DNA of 64,000 bases from Arthrobacter sp. zg-Y20 (GTDB lineage Bacteria; Actinomycetota; Actinomycetes; Actinomycetales; Micrococcaceae), in the NCBI RefSeq assembly GCF_030142075.1, contig NZ_CP126241.1, positions 2,170,001-2,234,000 on the forward strand. Direction: 5' to 3'. Position 1 is the stretch's first letter; each line of letters starts with the position of its first letter. Shown in pieces: positions 9,638 through 18,141 of this stretch. The notes under the pieces are model-generated. The model searched no databases and was not told where the DNA came from. It was given only the letters and a program-made list of their open reading frames with translations. A program made the position numbers and the translations under genes.

Positions 9638-10744
9638 CTAGATGCGGTACTTGGACCGCATCGGGCAATCGAACGGGTCCCGGGCGGACAGGCCCACTTC
9701 GTTGAGGTATCGAACCACTATGGCGTAGGACTGCACCAGGGTGGTCTCGGTGTAGGGAATGGAATGCTTGGCGCAGTGTTCCTTGACCAGTTGGCTTGCC
9801 CGGGCCAGGTGCGGCCGGGGCATACTCGGGAACAGGTGGTGTTCCACCTGGTAGTTCAGTCCGCCCATCAGGGTGTTCATGCCCCGGCCCACGATATTGC
9901 GGGAGGTCAGTACCTGACGGCCCAGGAAGTCCACTTTGGAGTCCCTCGGGAGGATCGGCATGCCCTTGTGGTTCGGGGCAAAGGATGCGCCCATGTAGAC
10001 GCCGAACACCGCAAGCTGTACGCCGATAAAGGCGAAGGCCATTCCCACCGGCAGGAAGAAGAACACGGCACCCAAGTACAGGCCCAGGCGGGTGAACACC
10101 ATCACCAGTTCGGAGATACGGCCCTTGACCTCCTTGTTTGCAAAGAGGTGCTTGATGGAGGTCGCGTGCAGATTGATGCCCTCGAGCATCAGCAGGGGGA
10201 AGAACAGCCAGCCCTGGCGCCGGGCGAACCACGCCATGAACCCCTTTTGGCGCGCCGCCTGTTCCGGCAGGAAGGAGATGGTGTCCATATCAATGTCCGG
10301 ATCCTTGCCCACCGTGTTGGGGTTGGCGTGGTGCCGGCTGTGCTTGTTCATCCACCACTGGTAGCTGATGCCGACGACGGCGTTCGCTACAAACTTTCCG
10401 GCACGGTCATTCGCGGGTCCTGATTCGAAGACCTGGCGGTGCGAGGCCTCGTGCGCAATGAAGGCCAGCTGGGTCAGGAGGATGCCCAGCGCGGCCGCGA
10501 TAAGCAGCTGGAACCAGCTTTCCCCGATGAAGAAGGAGCCTGTCGCAGCAGCCACCAGGCCGGCGCACAGGAAAATGAAGGTGCTGATGTAGAAGGACCG
10601 CCGGCGTTTCAGCAGCCCCTCGTCACGGACCGCTTTGAGGAGTCCGGAGTAGGTGCTGGTGATGTTGCGGCGGGGCTTCTTTTCCCCCGGGGTCCCAGCC
10701 GGAACTGCGGCGGAGGATGCGGTGGAGGGTGCGGTTGTGCTCAT
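9638..10744 (-). CDS. Membrane fatty acid desaturase
   Basis: 368-residue integral membrane di-iron desaturase. Three histidine boxes are visible: HEASHRQ near residue 93, HSRHHANP near 134, and QVEHHLFP near 306, with paired hydrophobic segments at about 60-100 and 200-250. Q in the third box is typical of front-end and acyl-CoA/acyl-lipid desaturases such as the mycobacterial DesA3 group. It introduces a double bond into membrane acyl chains with ferredoxin or a reductase as partner; none is adjacent. Position specificity cannot be assigned. Confidence 0.88.
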   Translation of the reverse strand: MSTTAPSTASSAAVPAGTPGEKKPRRNITSTYSGLLKAVRDEGLLKRRRSFYISTFIFLCAGLVAAATGSFFIGESWFQLLIAAALGILLTQLAFIAHEASHRQVFESGPANDRAGKFVANAVVGISYQWWMNKHSRHHANPNTVGKDPDIDMDTISFLPEQAARQKGFMAWFARRQGWLFFPLLMLEGINLHATSIKHLFANKEVKGRISELVMVFTRLGLYLGAVFFFLPVGMAFAFIGVQLAVFGVYMGASFAPNHKGMPILPRDSKVDFLGRQVLTSRNIVGRGMNTLMGGLNYQVEHHLFPSMPRPHLARASQLVKEHCAKHSIPYTETTLVQSYAIVVRYLNEVGLSARDPFDCPMRSKYRI

Positions 10745-10949
10745 GCGGCCTTCTGGTGGTCTCTACGACTTCCCAGCCGCCCTAACGAGCGGATTCGCTC
10801 TACAGATGTGACTAGCCTAACCCGGAAGGCTGGTGTTTGTCTGTGACCGTACCGTTACCGTGGCCGCGGTTGACTGTCGTTCGCCTGCGCGCCTAGGCTC
10901 TCCGGCTGCGGAATCCCGCCTATCGTGTTGCCAAACAAAGGAGCACACC

Positions 10950-12251
10950 ATGGCAGAGCACGTCGACGGCGGGCCTCGGAACGCCGGACTGCGGCTGGTC
11001 CCGCATGCCGGCCCGGACGGGACGACGGCGTACGGCACCGCCCTTCCCCAGCCATGGCTGGACACCGGGGAGTACTGGCCGGGCCTTTCCGGTGCGACGG
11101 CGGCACTGCCGGCACCCGTGGCGGTTCTGGGCCTGGAGGCGCTGCGCTGGAATGCGGCGGACCTGCTGCGGCGGGCCGCCGGGATACCGCTGCGGGTCGC
11201 CAGCAAGTCGCTGCGGGTCCGCTCAGTCATGGAGGAGCTGCTGCAGCATCCGGGTTTCCGCGGGGTTTTCGCCTACACCCTGGCAGAAGCCTTATGGCTG
11301 GCCGAGCGCTGTGATGATGTATTGGTGGGCTATCCGAGCACCGACCGCCCCGCGCTGGAACGCCTGCTGGCGGACGAACTCCTTGCTTCCCGGGTCACGC
11401 TAATGGTTGACGACGAGGCCCAGCTTGACCTGGTGGACGCCGTGCTCCCGCCCTCCCGGCGTCCCGAACTGCGGATCTGCTTGGATGCGGACGCCTCATG
11501 GCGTGCGCCGGTCCTGGGCTTCATCGGCACCCGCCGCTCTCCCCTGCACCGCCCTGCCGACGCAGTGCGGATGGGTGCCCGTATTGCCCACCGCCCCGGA
11601 TTCCGGCTGGTGGGGCTGATGATGTACGAAGCCCAAATAGCCGGGATCGGAGACGCGGTTCCGGGTGCCGGTCCCATGAATGCCATGATGCGCCGGATCC
11701 AGCCCCGGTCCATGACCGAGCTCCGCGAACGCCGCGGCCGGATTACGGCCGGGCTGCACGGCGTCGCGGATCTTGAATTCGTCAACGGCGGCGGCACCGG
11801 TTCGCTCGAGGCTACCCGTGCCGACCCTGTGGTCACCGAGATGACCGCCGGATCCGGCCTGTTCGCCGGCCGTCTCTTTGACGGTTACCGCGCCTTCACT
11901 CCCGCTCCCGCGGCGGCCTATGCGTTCGACGTCGTACGGCGCCCCGCACCGCAGATCGCCACGGTCCTCGGCGGGGGCTGGATTGCCTCCGGTCCGCCGG
12001 GGCCGGGCCGCAGTCCGCAGCCGGTGTGGCCGCAGGGCCTGCGCCTGCTGCCCCGCGAAGGCGCCGGAGAAGTCCAGACTCCCCTGCGCGGAGCCGGCGC
12101 TGCCGCCCTGCGCGCCGGGGACCGCGTCTGGTTCCGGCACGCAAAAAGCGGCGAACCCGCCGAACACGTCACGAGATACCACGTGGTGGAAGCCGGGCGC
12201 ATCGTCGCCGAATTGCCTACTTACCGCGGCGAGGGAAAGGCGTTCCTGTGA
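10950..12251 (+). CDS. Alanine racemase-fold amino acid deaminase/aldolase (D-threonine aldolase-like)
   Basis: 433 residues, with an N-terminal PLP-binding TIM barrel: the lysine in LRVASKSLRVRS near residue 87 is the likely Schiff-base residue, and FVNGGGTGS near 277 would bind the PLP phosphate. The C-terminal part with HYHVVE-like RYHVVEAG resembles D-threonine aldolase/D-serine dehydratase-type domains. The ATG has AAGGAGC 6-7 bases upstream. It is the first gene of an operon; its stop overlaps the next start as GTGA. Reaction is inferred as D-amino acid breakdown; substrate unknown. A homologous pair seems to exist in mycobacteria (Rv1769 near Rv1771), from memory. Confidence 0.8.
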   Translation: MAEHVDGGPRNAGLRLVPHAGPDGTTAYGTALPQPWLDTGEYWPGLSGATAALPAPVAVLGLEALRWNAADLLRRAAGIPLRVASKSLRVRSVMEELLQHPGFRGVFAYTLAEALWLAERCDDVLVGYPSTDRPALERLLADELLASRVTLMVDDEAQLDLVDAVLPPSRRPELRICLDADASWRAPVLGFIGTRRSPLHRPADAVRMGARIAHRPGFRLVGLMMYEAQIAGIGDAVPGAGPMNAMMRRIQPRSMTELRERRGRITAGLHGVADLEFVNGGGTGSLEATRADPVVTEMTAGSGLFAGRLFDGYRAFTPAPAAAYAFDVVRRPAPQIATVLGGGWIASGPPGPGRSPQPVWPQGLRLLPREGAGEVQTPLRGAGAAALRAGDRVWFRHAKSGEPAEHVTRYHVVEAGRIVAELPTYRGEGKAFL

Positions 12252-13567
12252 GCATCTCCGGAGGAAAGACTGCCCGCCCGTGGCGGAACTGGGGCCGCAG
12301 CGTATCGGCCGTTCCCCTGCGGATGGAGCAGACGGACAGCGCCGCCGCCCTGCAGCGGTCGGTCGCCGCGGCCGCAGCCGCGGGCAGCCGGGTCAAGGCA
12401 GTGGGGGCAGGGCACAGCTTTACCGCTATTGCCGCCACGGATGGAGTCCTGCTGGACCTGAAGCGCCTGCAGGGACTGATCGGGGTGGAGCCGGGAACTG
12501 GGCGCGTGCGGCTGCACGCGGGCACCCGGCTGCACCGGATACCCGACCTGCTGGCGCCCTATGGGCTGGCCATGCCGAACCTGGGCGACATTGACCGGCA
12601 GTCCATTGCCGGTGCGGTGTCCACGGGTACGCACGGGACGGGGGCCGGTTTCGGCGGTCTCAGCACCCAAGTGGCGGGGCTGACGCTGATCCAGCCCGAC
12701 GGCGGCGTGCTCAACCTTGCCGACGGCGATCCCCTGCTGCCCGCCGCTGCCCTCGGGCTGGGGGCACTTGGCGTCATCGCCGACGTCACCCTGCAGTGCG
12801 TGCCCGCGTTTGTCCTGCATGCCGAGGAACGCTCCGAGCCGCTGGCCGAGGTACTTCAGGGGCTGCCGGACCGGGTGAAGGCGGCGGACCATTTCGAGTT
12901 CTACTGGTTTCCCCACACGGACCGAGCGGCTACGAAAACCAACACCCGGCTGCCGGGCACCGCGCAGCGCAGGCCGCTGGGCCCCGCCGGCCGCTGGATC
13001 AACGAAACGCTGCTTTCCAACACCGTTTTCCGTGCCGCCTGTGCTGCCGGTGTGGCGGTGCCGGCAGTGATACCCGCCGTGAATAAAACCGCTGCACGGC
13101 TCCTTGGCGGGCGTGAGTACTCCGATGCCTCGCCCCGGGTCTTTACCCAGCGGCGCACCGTCCGGTTCCGGGAAATGGAGTACGCGGTGCCCGCAGACCG
13201 GCTGCCTGCGGTATTCGATGCCCTGCGGCAGGTAATTGACCGGCACCGGTGGCGGATTTCCTTTCCAGTGGAGGTGCGCTGGGCGGCAGCGGATGACCGC
13301 TGGTTGTCCACGGCTTACGGCCGGGACACCGCCTACCTGGCAGTGCACCGCTATTACCGTGAGGACTGCCGGGAGTATTTCGCGGCAGTGGAGGCAGTGA
13401 TGCTCGCCCACGGGGGCCGTCCGCACTGGGGCAAGATGCATTCTCTGGACGCATCTGCCCTGGCGGAGCGGTATCCGCGTTTTGCTGATTTCCTTGCCGT
13501 CCGGGACCAGTTGGACCCGGACCGGGTCTTCGGGAACGCTTATCTGGAGCGGGTGCTGGGTCCGTAA
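12248..13567 (+). CDS. FAD-linked aldonolactone oxidase (D-arabinono-1,4-lactone oxidase family)
   Basis: 439 residues. The N-terminal FAD_binding_4 (VAO) domain shows VKAVGAGHSFTAIAATDG and SIAGAVSTGTHGTG; the ALO C-terminal domain ends with HWGKMH and the conserved PRFADFLAVRDQLDPDRVFGN layout. Family members oxidise gulono-, galactono- or arabinono-lactones. The first histidine of the covalent-flavin site is not evident in AGHSFT at the usual position, so flavin may be bound non-covalently, as in the mycobacterial gulonolactone dehydrogenase. GTG start overlaps the previous stop. Confidence 0.88.
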   Translation: MSISGGKTARPWRNWGRSVSAVPLRMEQTDSAAALQRSVAAAAAAGSRVKAVGAGHSFTAIAATDGVLLDLKRLQGLIGVEPGTGRVRLHAGTRLHRIPDLLAPYGLAMPNLGDIDRQSIAGAVSTGTHGTGAGFGGLSTQVAGLTLIQPDGGVLNLADGDPLLPAAALGLGALGVIADVTLQCVPAFVLHAEERSEPLAEVLQGLPDRVKAADHFEFYWFPHTDRAATKTNTRLPGTAQRRPLGPAGRWINETLLSNTVFRAACAAGVAVPAVIPAVNKTAARLLGGREYSDASPRVFTQRRTVRFREMEYAVPADRLPAVFDALRQVIDRHRWRISFPVEVRWAAADDRWLSTAYGRDTAYLAVHRYYREDCREYFAAVEAVMLAHGGRPHWGKMHSLDASALAERYPRFADFLAVRDQLDPDRVFGNAYLERVLGP

Positions 13568-13641
13568 GAGAACGCACCGGCCTGCCGGAAAAGACGGCGC
13601 ACACCCCGTAGCATGGGCCCCAGACGACCCGAAGGAGTGCC

Positions 13642-14466
13642 GTGCCCACCGCGCCGGAACATCAGAAGACAGCCCTGTCCCCCTCCCGGTGGTGGGGGTT
13701 TGTACCGTTTGCCGTGCTCTCGGCGATCCATGTCGGAGCCCGCGCCGCGGGTGCCGACGATCTCGCCGGCCCCACCAAGCTGGCCCTGATGCCGCTGCTC
13801 GCGGTCGCCGCAGTATGGGCTTTGCGCAGTGCCGGCACCTCCGAGCAGCAGCAGACCGGCGAGCCATCCGCCGAAACTGCGCGCCCCGCCGAAACTGCGC
13901 TCCTCGCCGAAGCTGCGCGCCCCGCCCTGTTGCCCGCAGCCTTGCTGTTCGGGGCGCTGCTGTTTTCCTGGCTGGGCGACGGCGCCGCCACCTTCGTCCC
14001 GTTTGCACCTGAGCTGCCGGTCATGCTGGGCTCCTTTGGCATTGCTCACCTTTGCTACATCTGGCTCATGGCCCGGTACGCGTCCGGCCGCCGGTTTCCG
14101 CGCTGGGCGCTGGTGTATCCGCTGTGGTGGGTGCTGATGCTGGTGGTGCTGTGGCCGGTCCTCGGTTCGCTGTCCCTCGCAGTGGCCGCTTACGGGATTG
14201 TCCTGGCCGGAACCGCAGCGACGGCGTCGCGCTGCGGGCCGGTGGTGGCCGCCGGCGGCGTGCTGTTCCTGGCATCGGACACCATCTTGTCCTTCCGGAT
14301 TTTCATGCCCGATGCCATGCCCGGCTGGACCAGTGCCATGGTGATGCTGACCTACTGCGCGGGGCAGGGACTCATTGTTGCCGGGGTCCTGCACCGCCTG
14401 CGCCCAGCCGGCCGTGCGGCTACGCTGCCGGGCGGATCAGCGGCGGACTTAAGTACTCGTCCTTGA
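13642..14466 (+). CDS. Lysoplasmalogenase (YhhN family) membrane protein
   Basis: 274 residues with about eight hydrophobic segments. KLALMPLLA near residue 46, LLFSWLGDGA near 110 and VLFLASDTILS near 210 match the YhhN/TMEM86 pattern with conserved acidic residues in membrane segments. These enzymes cleave the vinyl-ether bond of lysoplasmalogens. A short insertion (residues 76-94) is made of three near-identical 18-bp repeats coding AETARP-type hexapeptides. GTG start after GAAGGAG. It ends inside the convergent nrtR by 47 bases. Confidence 0.8.
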   Translation: MPTAPEHQKTALSPSRWWGFVPFAVLSAIHVGARAAGADDLAGPTKLALMPLLAVAAVWALRSAGTSEQQQTGEPSAETARPAETALLAEAARPALLPAALLFGALLFSWLGDGAATFVPFAPELPVMLGSFGIAHLCYIWLMARYASGRRFPRWALVYPLWWVLMLVVLWPVLGSLSLAVAAYGIVLAGTAATASRCGPVVAAGGVLFLASDTILSFRIFMPDAMPGWTSAMVMLTYCAGQGLIVAGVLHRLRPAGRAATLPGGSAADLSTRP

Positions 14467-15157
14467 CGGTGAACACCGTAGCGGGGGCGCCCTTTCCGCG
14501 GGTGACTTTTCGGCCGGTGTCCTGCAGCGCGCCGGTCATTTTCCGGGTGAAGTTCCCGGCGTCGAGCTTATTCGTGTTCCATACCGCCTGATATGCGCGG
14601 CGGAGCTGGTTGAGCGTGAATTCCTCCGGCAGGAGCCTGGCGGCAGTGAGCGTGTATTCGATCTTGCCCGCCAGGCGGTCCAGCGCGGCGGTAAGGATCT
14701 CCCGGTGGTCAAAGGCCAGGCATTCCCGGGCCAGGACGTCGTATACGGGCAGCCATTGCGCCGATGCGGCGTCGCTCCCGGTCGCCAGGTCCGGCAGTGC
14801 CCGGCCGTCGGTTGCCAGCAGCGCCAGATGGGCAACGGACACCACCCGCATCCGGGGATCACGCGCCGGTGCGCTGAAGGTAGCCAGCTGCTCAACGTGG
14901 GCGCGGTGCGCCCCCAGCTCCAGCCCGGTTTCCTCCTGAAGCTCCCGCCAGGCAGCGGTAAGGGCGTCCTCGTCCGGTGAAACAAATCCGCCGGGCAAGG
15001 CCAGGGAGCCCTTGAAGGGATGTGCGCCGCGGCGCACGAAGGCGGCATTCAAGGTACCCCCGGTGACGGCGAAGACCACCAGGTCCACGGCCAGGGCAAC
15101 GGAGGGATACTCCCGGGGGGTGTAGTCCTTGAGGAACCGTTCTTCTTCAGTGTCCAT
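14420..15157 (-). CDS. nrtR: NrtR-type Nudix transcriptional regulator of NAD metabolism
   Basis: 245 residues: an N-terminal Nudix domain with a complete Nudix box (GGFVSPDEDALTAAWRELQE plus ETG) and a C-terminal winged-helix region ending NFTRKM...RGKGAP, as in NrtR. NrtR proteins bind ADP-ribose and repress NAD synthesis genes. It is the third gene of pnuC-nadR-nrtR (its ATG overlaps the nadR stop as TGATG), which supports regulation of its own operon through the palindrome before pnuC. Because the catalytic box is intact, it may also hydrolyse ADP-ribose. Confidence 0.85.
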   Translation of the reverse strand: MDTEEERFLKDYTPREYPSVALAVDLVVFAVTGGTLNAAFVRRGAHPFKGSLALPGGFVSPDEDALTAAWRELQEETGLELGAHRAHVEQLATFSAPARDPRMRVVSVAHLALLATDGRALPDLATGSDAASAQWLPVYDVLARECLAFDHREILTAALDRLAGKIEYTLTAARLLPEEFTLNQLRRAYQAVWNTNKLDAGNFTRKMTGALQDTGRKVTRGKGAPATVFTVKDEYLSPPLIRPAA

Positions 15158-16263
15158 CAGCGTCCTGCCAGTACGGTGCGGGTGGCCCAGGGCGGGGAGG
15201 TGAAGTGGTTCCGCCGGGCGATGATCAAGTCAATGATCTCAGTTGCCGTGGCCAGGCGCTCTTCCCGGGTGCCGGAAACGAGGATCCAGGACGCGCCTGC
15301 CGCGGTGAGTTCCTCCTTGAACCATTCGGTCATCTCGGCCCGCGGATGCTCCGCCTCGCGCCAGCCGTCGTCCTCGAACGGCACTCCCTCGTGGTCGGTG
15401 ATGAGGTAGAGGTCACGGCGTGGAATACGCTCAACGGCAAGGTAGGAGCCGTAGCTCTGTTCGCCGATGTAGACCCGTTCGAAGAGCGCGGTAGTGATCA
15501 CATCCGTGTCGGCTATAACCAGCGGACACCGGTCGGCTGCATCGTTTTCCATTTGGTTCTGCCGCTCGCCGATGTGTGCGAAGTCCGCGGCGGTCCATAC
15601 CATGTCGGTGAGGACGGCGTCGGGGTCCGCCGCCTGCGCCGCTGCGAACTTGTCGTACGTGAACTGGCGGCCGTATTCCGGCACGTCGGCCAGATCCGGG
15701 TAGCTCTTCCGATAGTGCCCGGTCAGGGCCGCGGCAAGGGTGGTGGTCCCGGTGGACTCGGCGCCAACCACGATGATCCGCACGGCCAGGTCCTGCCGGG
15801 CAGGCCCGATGACGTCGGCCCAGGCAGCGCGGAGGTCATCACGGCAGAGGGTTCCGCTGACCGGATGGTCCATCCGCTCCCGGTCCACCATCACGTGGGC
15901 CGCACCGAAGTCCCCTGCCAGTTGCCGGCCGTAATCCTCGGAACTGAACACGGCGTCTACGGCCGTGATGCCCTTCATCTTGAGGGCCAGGCGCAGCACC
16001 TCGTTGTGCGCCTTCCAGATGGCCCGGGAGCCGTAGTCCACGGGGCAGTCATCGGGCATGCCGATGACCGTGACGTTTGAACCCTCGAACTCCGCCGCCA
16101 GCCACTTCACCCGGTTCTCCATGCTGATGCTTTCGAACCGGCTGGCCAGGACAACGACGGCGAGACCGGTGCATTGCCCGGCGGCGGCGGCTATGAGGTG
16201 ACGGTGGCCTGCATGCGGCGGATAGAACTTGCCGATGACTACTCCCTGCCCGAAGCGGTTCAT
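15157..16263 (-). CDS. nadR: Bifunctional NMN adenylyltransferase / ribosylnicotinamide kinase (NadR)
   Basis: 368 residues in two domains. Residues 1-150 are a nucleotidyltransferase with GKFYPPHAGHRHLI (G-x-F-x-P-x-H-x-G-H). Residues 170-350 are a P-loop kinase with GAESTGTTTLAAAL. Together they phosphorylate nicotinamide riboside and adenylylate NMN to NAD. No HTH precedes the first domain, unlike enterobacterial NadR, so regulation rests with NrtR. Its ATG overlaps the pnuC stop (ATGA), so uptake and conversion are translated together. Confidence 0.93.
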   Translation of the reverse strand: MNRFGQGVVIGKFYPPHAGHRHLIAAAAGQCTGLAVVVLASRFESISMENRVKWLAAEFEGSNVTVIGMPDDCPVDYGSRAIWKAHNEVLRLALKMKGITAVDAVFSSEDYGRQLAGDFGAAHVMVDRERMDHPVSGTLCRDDLRAAWADVIGPARQDLAVRIIVVGAESTGTTTLAAALTGHYRKSYPDLADVPEYGRQFTYDKFAAAQAADPDAVLTDMVWTAADFAHIGERQNQMENDAADRCPLVIADTDVITTALFERVYIGEQSYGSYLAVERIPRRDLYLITDHEGVPFEDDGWREAEHPRAEMTEWFKEELTAAGASWILVSGTREERLATATEIIDLIIARRNHFTSPPWATRTVLAGR

Positions 16264-16919
16264 GCCGCGACCTTCCCCATGCCGGTGCTCGTCTCCGCTG
16301 CCTTGCGGGTACGCGTCCAGCCCGCGAGACCGTAGACGCAGAGGGCGGTAAAGCCGATGTAGAGGATGGCGGTGAGGTTAAGTCCGCGGGAGAAGTAGAG
16401 CGGGATGCTGACCAGGTCGATCACAATCCACACGTACCAGTGCTGGAAGATCTTCTTGGCCTGCCAGAAGGTAGCCAGCAGCGAAGCTGCCAGGACGAAG
16501 GCGTCCGGCCAGGGAACCTGGGAATCAGTGCCGTGCAGGAGGATCTGGGCAATGCCCACGGTAGCCAGCACCACGGCGCCGAGGCCGCCGGCAATCTCAG
16601 CCCTGCGGCCGTCACGGATGGGTAGGTCACCCTTTCCGTCCGTGCTTTTGGCGCCCCGCACCCAGTTGTACCAGCCGTAGACCGATACAGCGGCGAACAC
16701 AGCCTGCAGCAGTGTCTCCCCGTACAGTCCGGCGCCGAAGAACAGCACAATGAACGCCACGTTGTTCACGATGCCGACCGGCCAGTTCCAGGACTTTTGC
16801 CGGGCAACGCCGTAGACGCAGGCTGCACCGGTAACGAACCCGATGACTTCGATCCAGCTGACCGGTGCTCCAAGCAGCGTTGCTGCCGGGGAGTTCATCC
16901 AATCCAGTACTGCGTTCAT
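16260..16919 (-). CDS. pnuC: Nicotinamide riboside transporter PnuC
   Basis: 219 residues with about six to seven membrane segments; the WNWPVGIVNNVAF and YGWYNWVRG motifs and FWQAKKIFQHWYVWI are typical of PnuC, where tryptophans line the nicotinamide riboside path. The ATG at 16919 has GGAGG 5 bases before it; the ATG at 16931 would lie against the operator. First gene of pnuC-nadR-nrtR. Transport is thought to be driven by trapping through NadR. Confidence 0.93.
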   Translation of the reverse strand: MNAVLDWMNSPAATLLGAPVSWIEVIGFVTGAACVYGVARQKSWNWPVGIVNNVAFIVLFFGAGLYGETLLQAVFAAVSVYGWYNWVRGAKSTDGKGDLPIRDGRRAEIAGGLGAVVLATVGIAQILLHGTDSQVPWPDAFVLAASLLATFWQAKKIFQHWYVWIVIDLVSIPLYFSRGLNLTAILYIGFTALCVYGLAGWTRTRKAAETSTGMGKVAA

Positions 16920-16932
16920 GTCGTCCTCCATA

Positions 16933-16955
16933 TTTATTGTCACTCTGACAATAAA
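16933..16955 (-). promoter_or_regulatory. NrtR operator before pnuC
   Basis: Perfect palindrome TTTATTGTCA - CTC - TGACAATAAA, 14 bases before the pnuC ATG. It is the only strong AT-rich symmetric site in this promoter, and the operon it precedes ends in nrtR. Position suggests it overlaps the promoter, so bound NrtR would block transcription. Binding is inferred, not shown. Confidence 0.8.
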
Positions 16956-17072
16956 CACCCTAGGGCAGCAGAGCTGATCGGGGAAGGGCCATGGCCGGGG
17001 GAATATGTGATCTGCATCACCGGCACTGCCAAAACCTATGGAGTCGGACCGGCGGCATAGAATCGCGGACAC

Positions 17073-17100
17073 AAAAAAGCCCCGCCGGCCGGCGAGGCTA
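17073..17100 (-). terminator. Rho-independent terminator after the tRNA-Ala genes
   Basis: Minus-strand RNA forms AGCCTCGCC-GGCC-GGCGGGGCT followed by six T residues. It lies about 60 bases after the 3' end of the second tRNA-Ala and ends that transcript before the pnuC promoter. Confidence 0.85.
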
Positions 17101-17158
17101 ATTTCCTGGAAATGTCTGTTGACGCTTATTTGGTTTTTGACACTTATGGAGTTTTGCT

Positions 17159-17234
17159 TGGTGGAGCTGAGGGGACTCGAACCCCTGACCCCCTGCATGC
17201 CATGCAGGTGCGCTACCAGCTGCGCCACAGCCCC
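17159..17234 (-). tRNA. tRNA-Ala (GGC)
   Basis: Read on the minus strand the sequence folds as a full cloverleaf: acceptor GGGGCTG/CAGCTCC, anticodon stem CCTGC/GCAGG with loop ATGGCAT giving anticodon GGC, T-arm AGGGGTTCGAGTCCCCT. CCA is encoded. The mature part is identical to the copy at 17281-17356. The 46-base spacer between the two contains a 7-bp hairpin (CCTTCGG/CCGAAGG). Confidence 0.95.
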
Positions 17235-17280
17235 AAACTTCAGTGTTTCCACCGCAAATCCTTCGGTGTCCCGAAGGTTT

Positions 17281-17356
17281 TGGTGGAGCTGAGGGGACTC
17301 GAACCCCTGACCCCCTGCATGCCATGCAGGTGCGCTACCAGCTGCGCCACAGCCCC
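17281..17356 (-). tRNA. tRNA-Ala (GGC), second copy
   Basis: Same sequence and fold as the downstream copy, with anticodon GGC and an encoded CCA. The tandem arrangement suggests a recent duplication and a single transcript that ends at the terminator near 17073-17100. It lies about 95 bases after the stop of the histidine phosphatase gene, on the same strand. Confidence 0.95.
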
Positions 17357-17449
17357 AAAACTATTGGTTGTTTACCCCGTTTTTCCCCTCATTGGGGCGA
17401 AGCAACTCCTCTACCTTAGTACAAATCCGCAGGAGCGCAAAATCGCTTC

Positions 17450-18133
17450 TCAGCCCTCCACCGGTCCGGTGGGAAGCGAGTCCAGCCCAACGTTGTGCTG
17501 GGTCAGATGCCACGCGGGCTGCCCGCGCCGGTCGGGAACTTCCTGCAGTACGGACCAGTGGCAGTTGGAAACCCCGGAAATTACGGCCCAGGACTCAGCG
17601 GGCAGTCCCAGCAGTGCGCAGATGCCGGCACGGATGGCTCCCCCGTGGCTGACCACCACCAGCGTGCCGCCGGGCTCCACGCCCTGAACGGCGTCGTTCA
17701 CGGCTGCGGCCACGCGCGTGCCGACGTCGACACGCGTTTCACCGCCGCCGGCCCGGACACTGCCCACGCCGGCTGACCATGCAGCCAGCAGCGGGGCGTC
17801 CTGCTCGCCGATCTGCGCAAAGGTGCGGCCCTCCCACGTCCCGGCGAAGGTCTCCCGCAGGCGCTTGTCTTGGGCGACCTCGAGGCCGAGGAGCGCACCG
17901 AGGGACCTGCCCGTGTTCAGTGCACGGCCCAGATCGGACGAGACGATCGCAGCAGGTTCCAGGAAACGGAGCACGGCGGCCGCCTCGGCTGCCTGCCGCA
18001 CACCGGAGGGATCAAGGGCAATGTCCTGCTGCCCCTGAAAGCGCCCCACCCGGTTCCATTCGGTGCGGCCGTGGCGCCAAAACACCACGCGCCGCGACGC
18101 AGAACCGGGATCCCAGGGGGCTGGAGCGCTCAC
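17450..18133 (-). CDS. Histidine phosphatase family protein (phosphoglycerate mutase-like)
   Basis: 227 residues. The catalytic RHGRTEWN near residue 19 and the second histidine in VVVSHGGAIRAG near 160 define the branch-1 histidine phosphatase fold. In gene order and type it corresponds to mycobacterial Rv2419c (GpgP, glucosyl-3-phosphoglycerate phosphatase), but activity here is not established. The GTG at 18133 lies 8 bases after the rsfS stop; longer in-frame starts would overlap rsfS. Last gene of the nadD cluster. Confidence 0.9.
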   Translation of the reverse strand: MSAPAPWDPGSASRRVVFWRHGRTEWNRVGRFQGQQDIALDPSGVRQAAEAAAVLRFLEPAAIVSSDLGRALNTGRSLGALLGLEVAQDKRLRETFAGTWEGRTFAQIGEQDAPLLAAWSAGVGSVRAGGGETRVDVGTRVAAAVNDAVQGVEPGGTLVVVSHGGAIRAGICALLGLPAESWAVISGVSNCHWSVLQEVPDRRGQPAWHLTQHNVGLDSLPTGPVEG

Positions 18134-18141
18134 GGGCAGGC

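Noticed and set aside
12221-14008. 595-codon open frame on the minus strand
   Set aside because: It covers the lactone oxidase and lysoplasmalogenase genes in antisense, is arginine-rich and has no recognisable domain.
16260-17252. Longer pnuC reading frame starting inside a tRNA gene
   Set aside because: The extension translates tRNA-Ala and a terminator. The ATG at 16919 with GGAGG is the sensible start.
17235-17280. Terminator between the two tRNA-Ala genes
   Set aside because: The hairpin CCTTCGG/CCGAAGG lacks a U-tract on the transcribed minus strand, so it is treated as a spacer structure.
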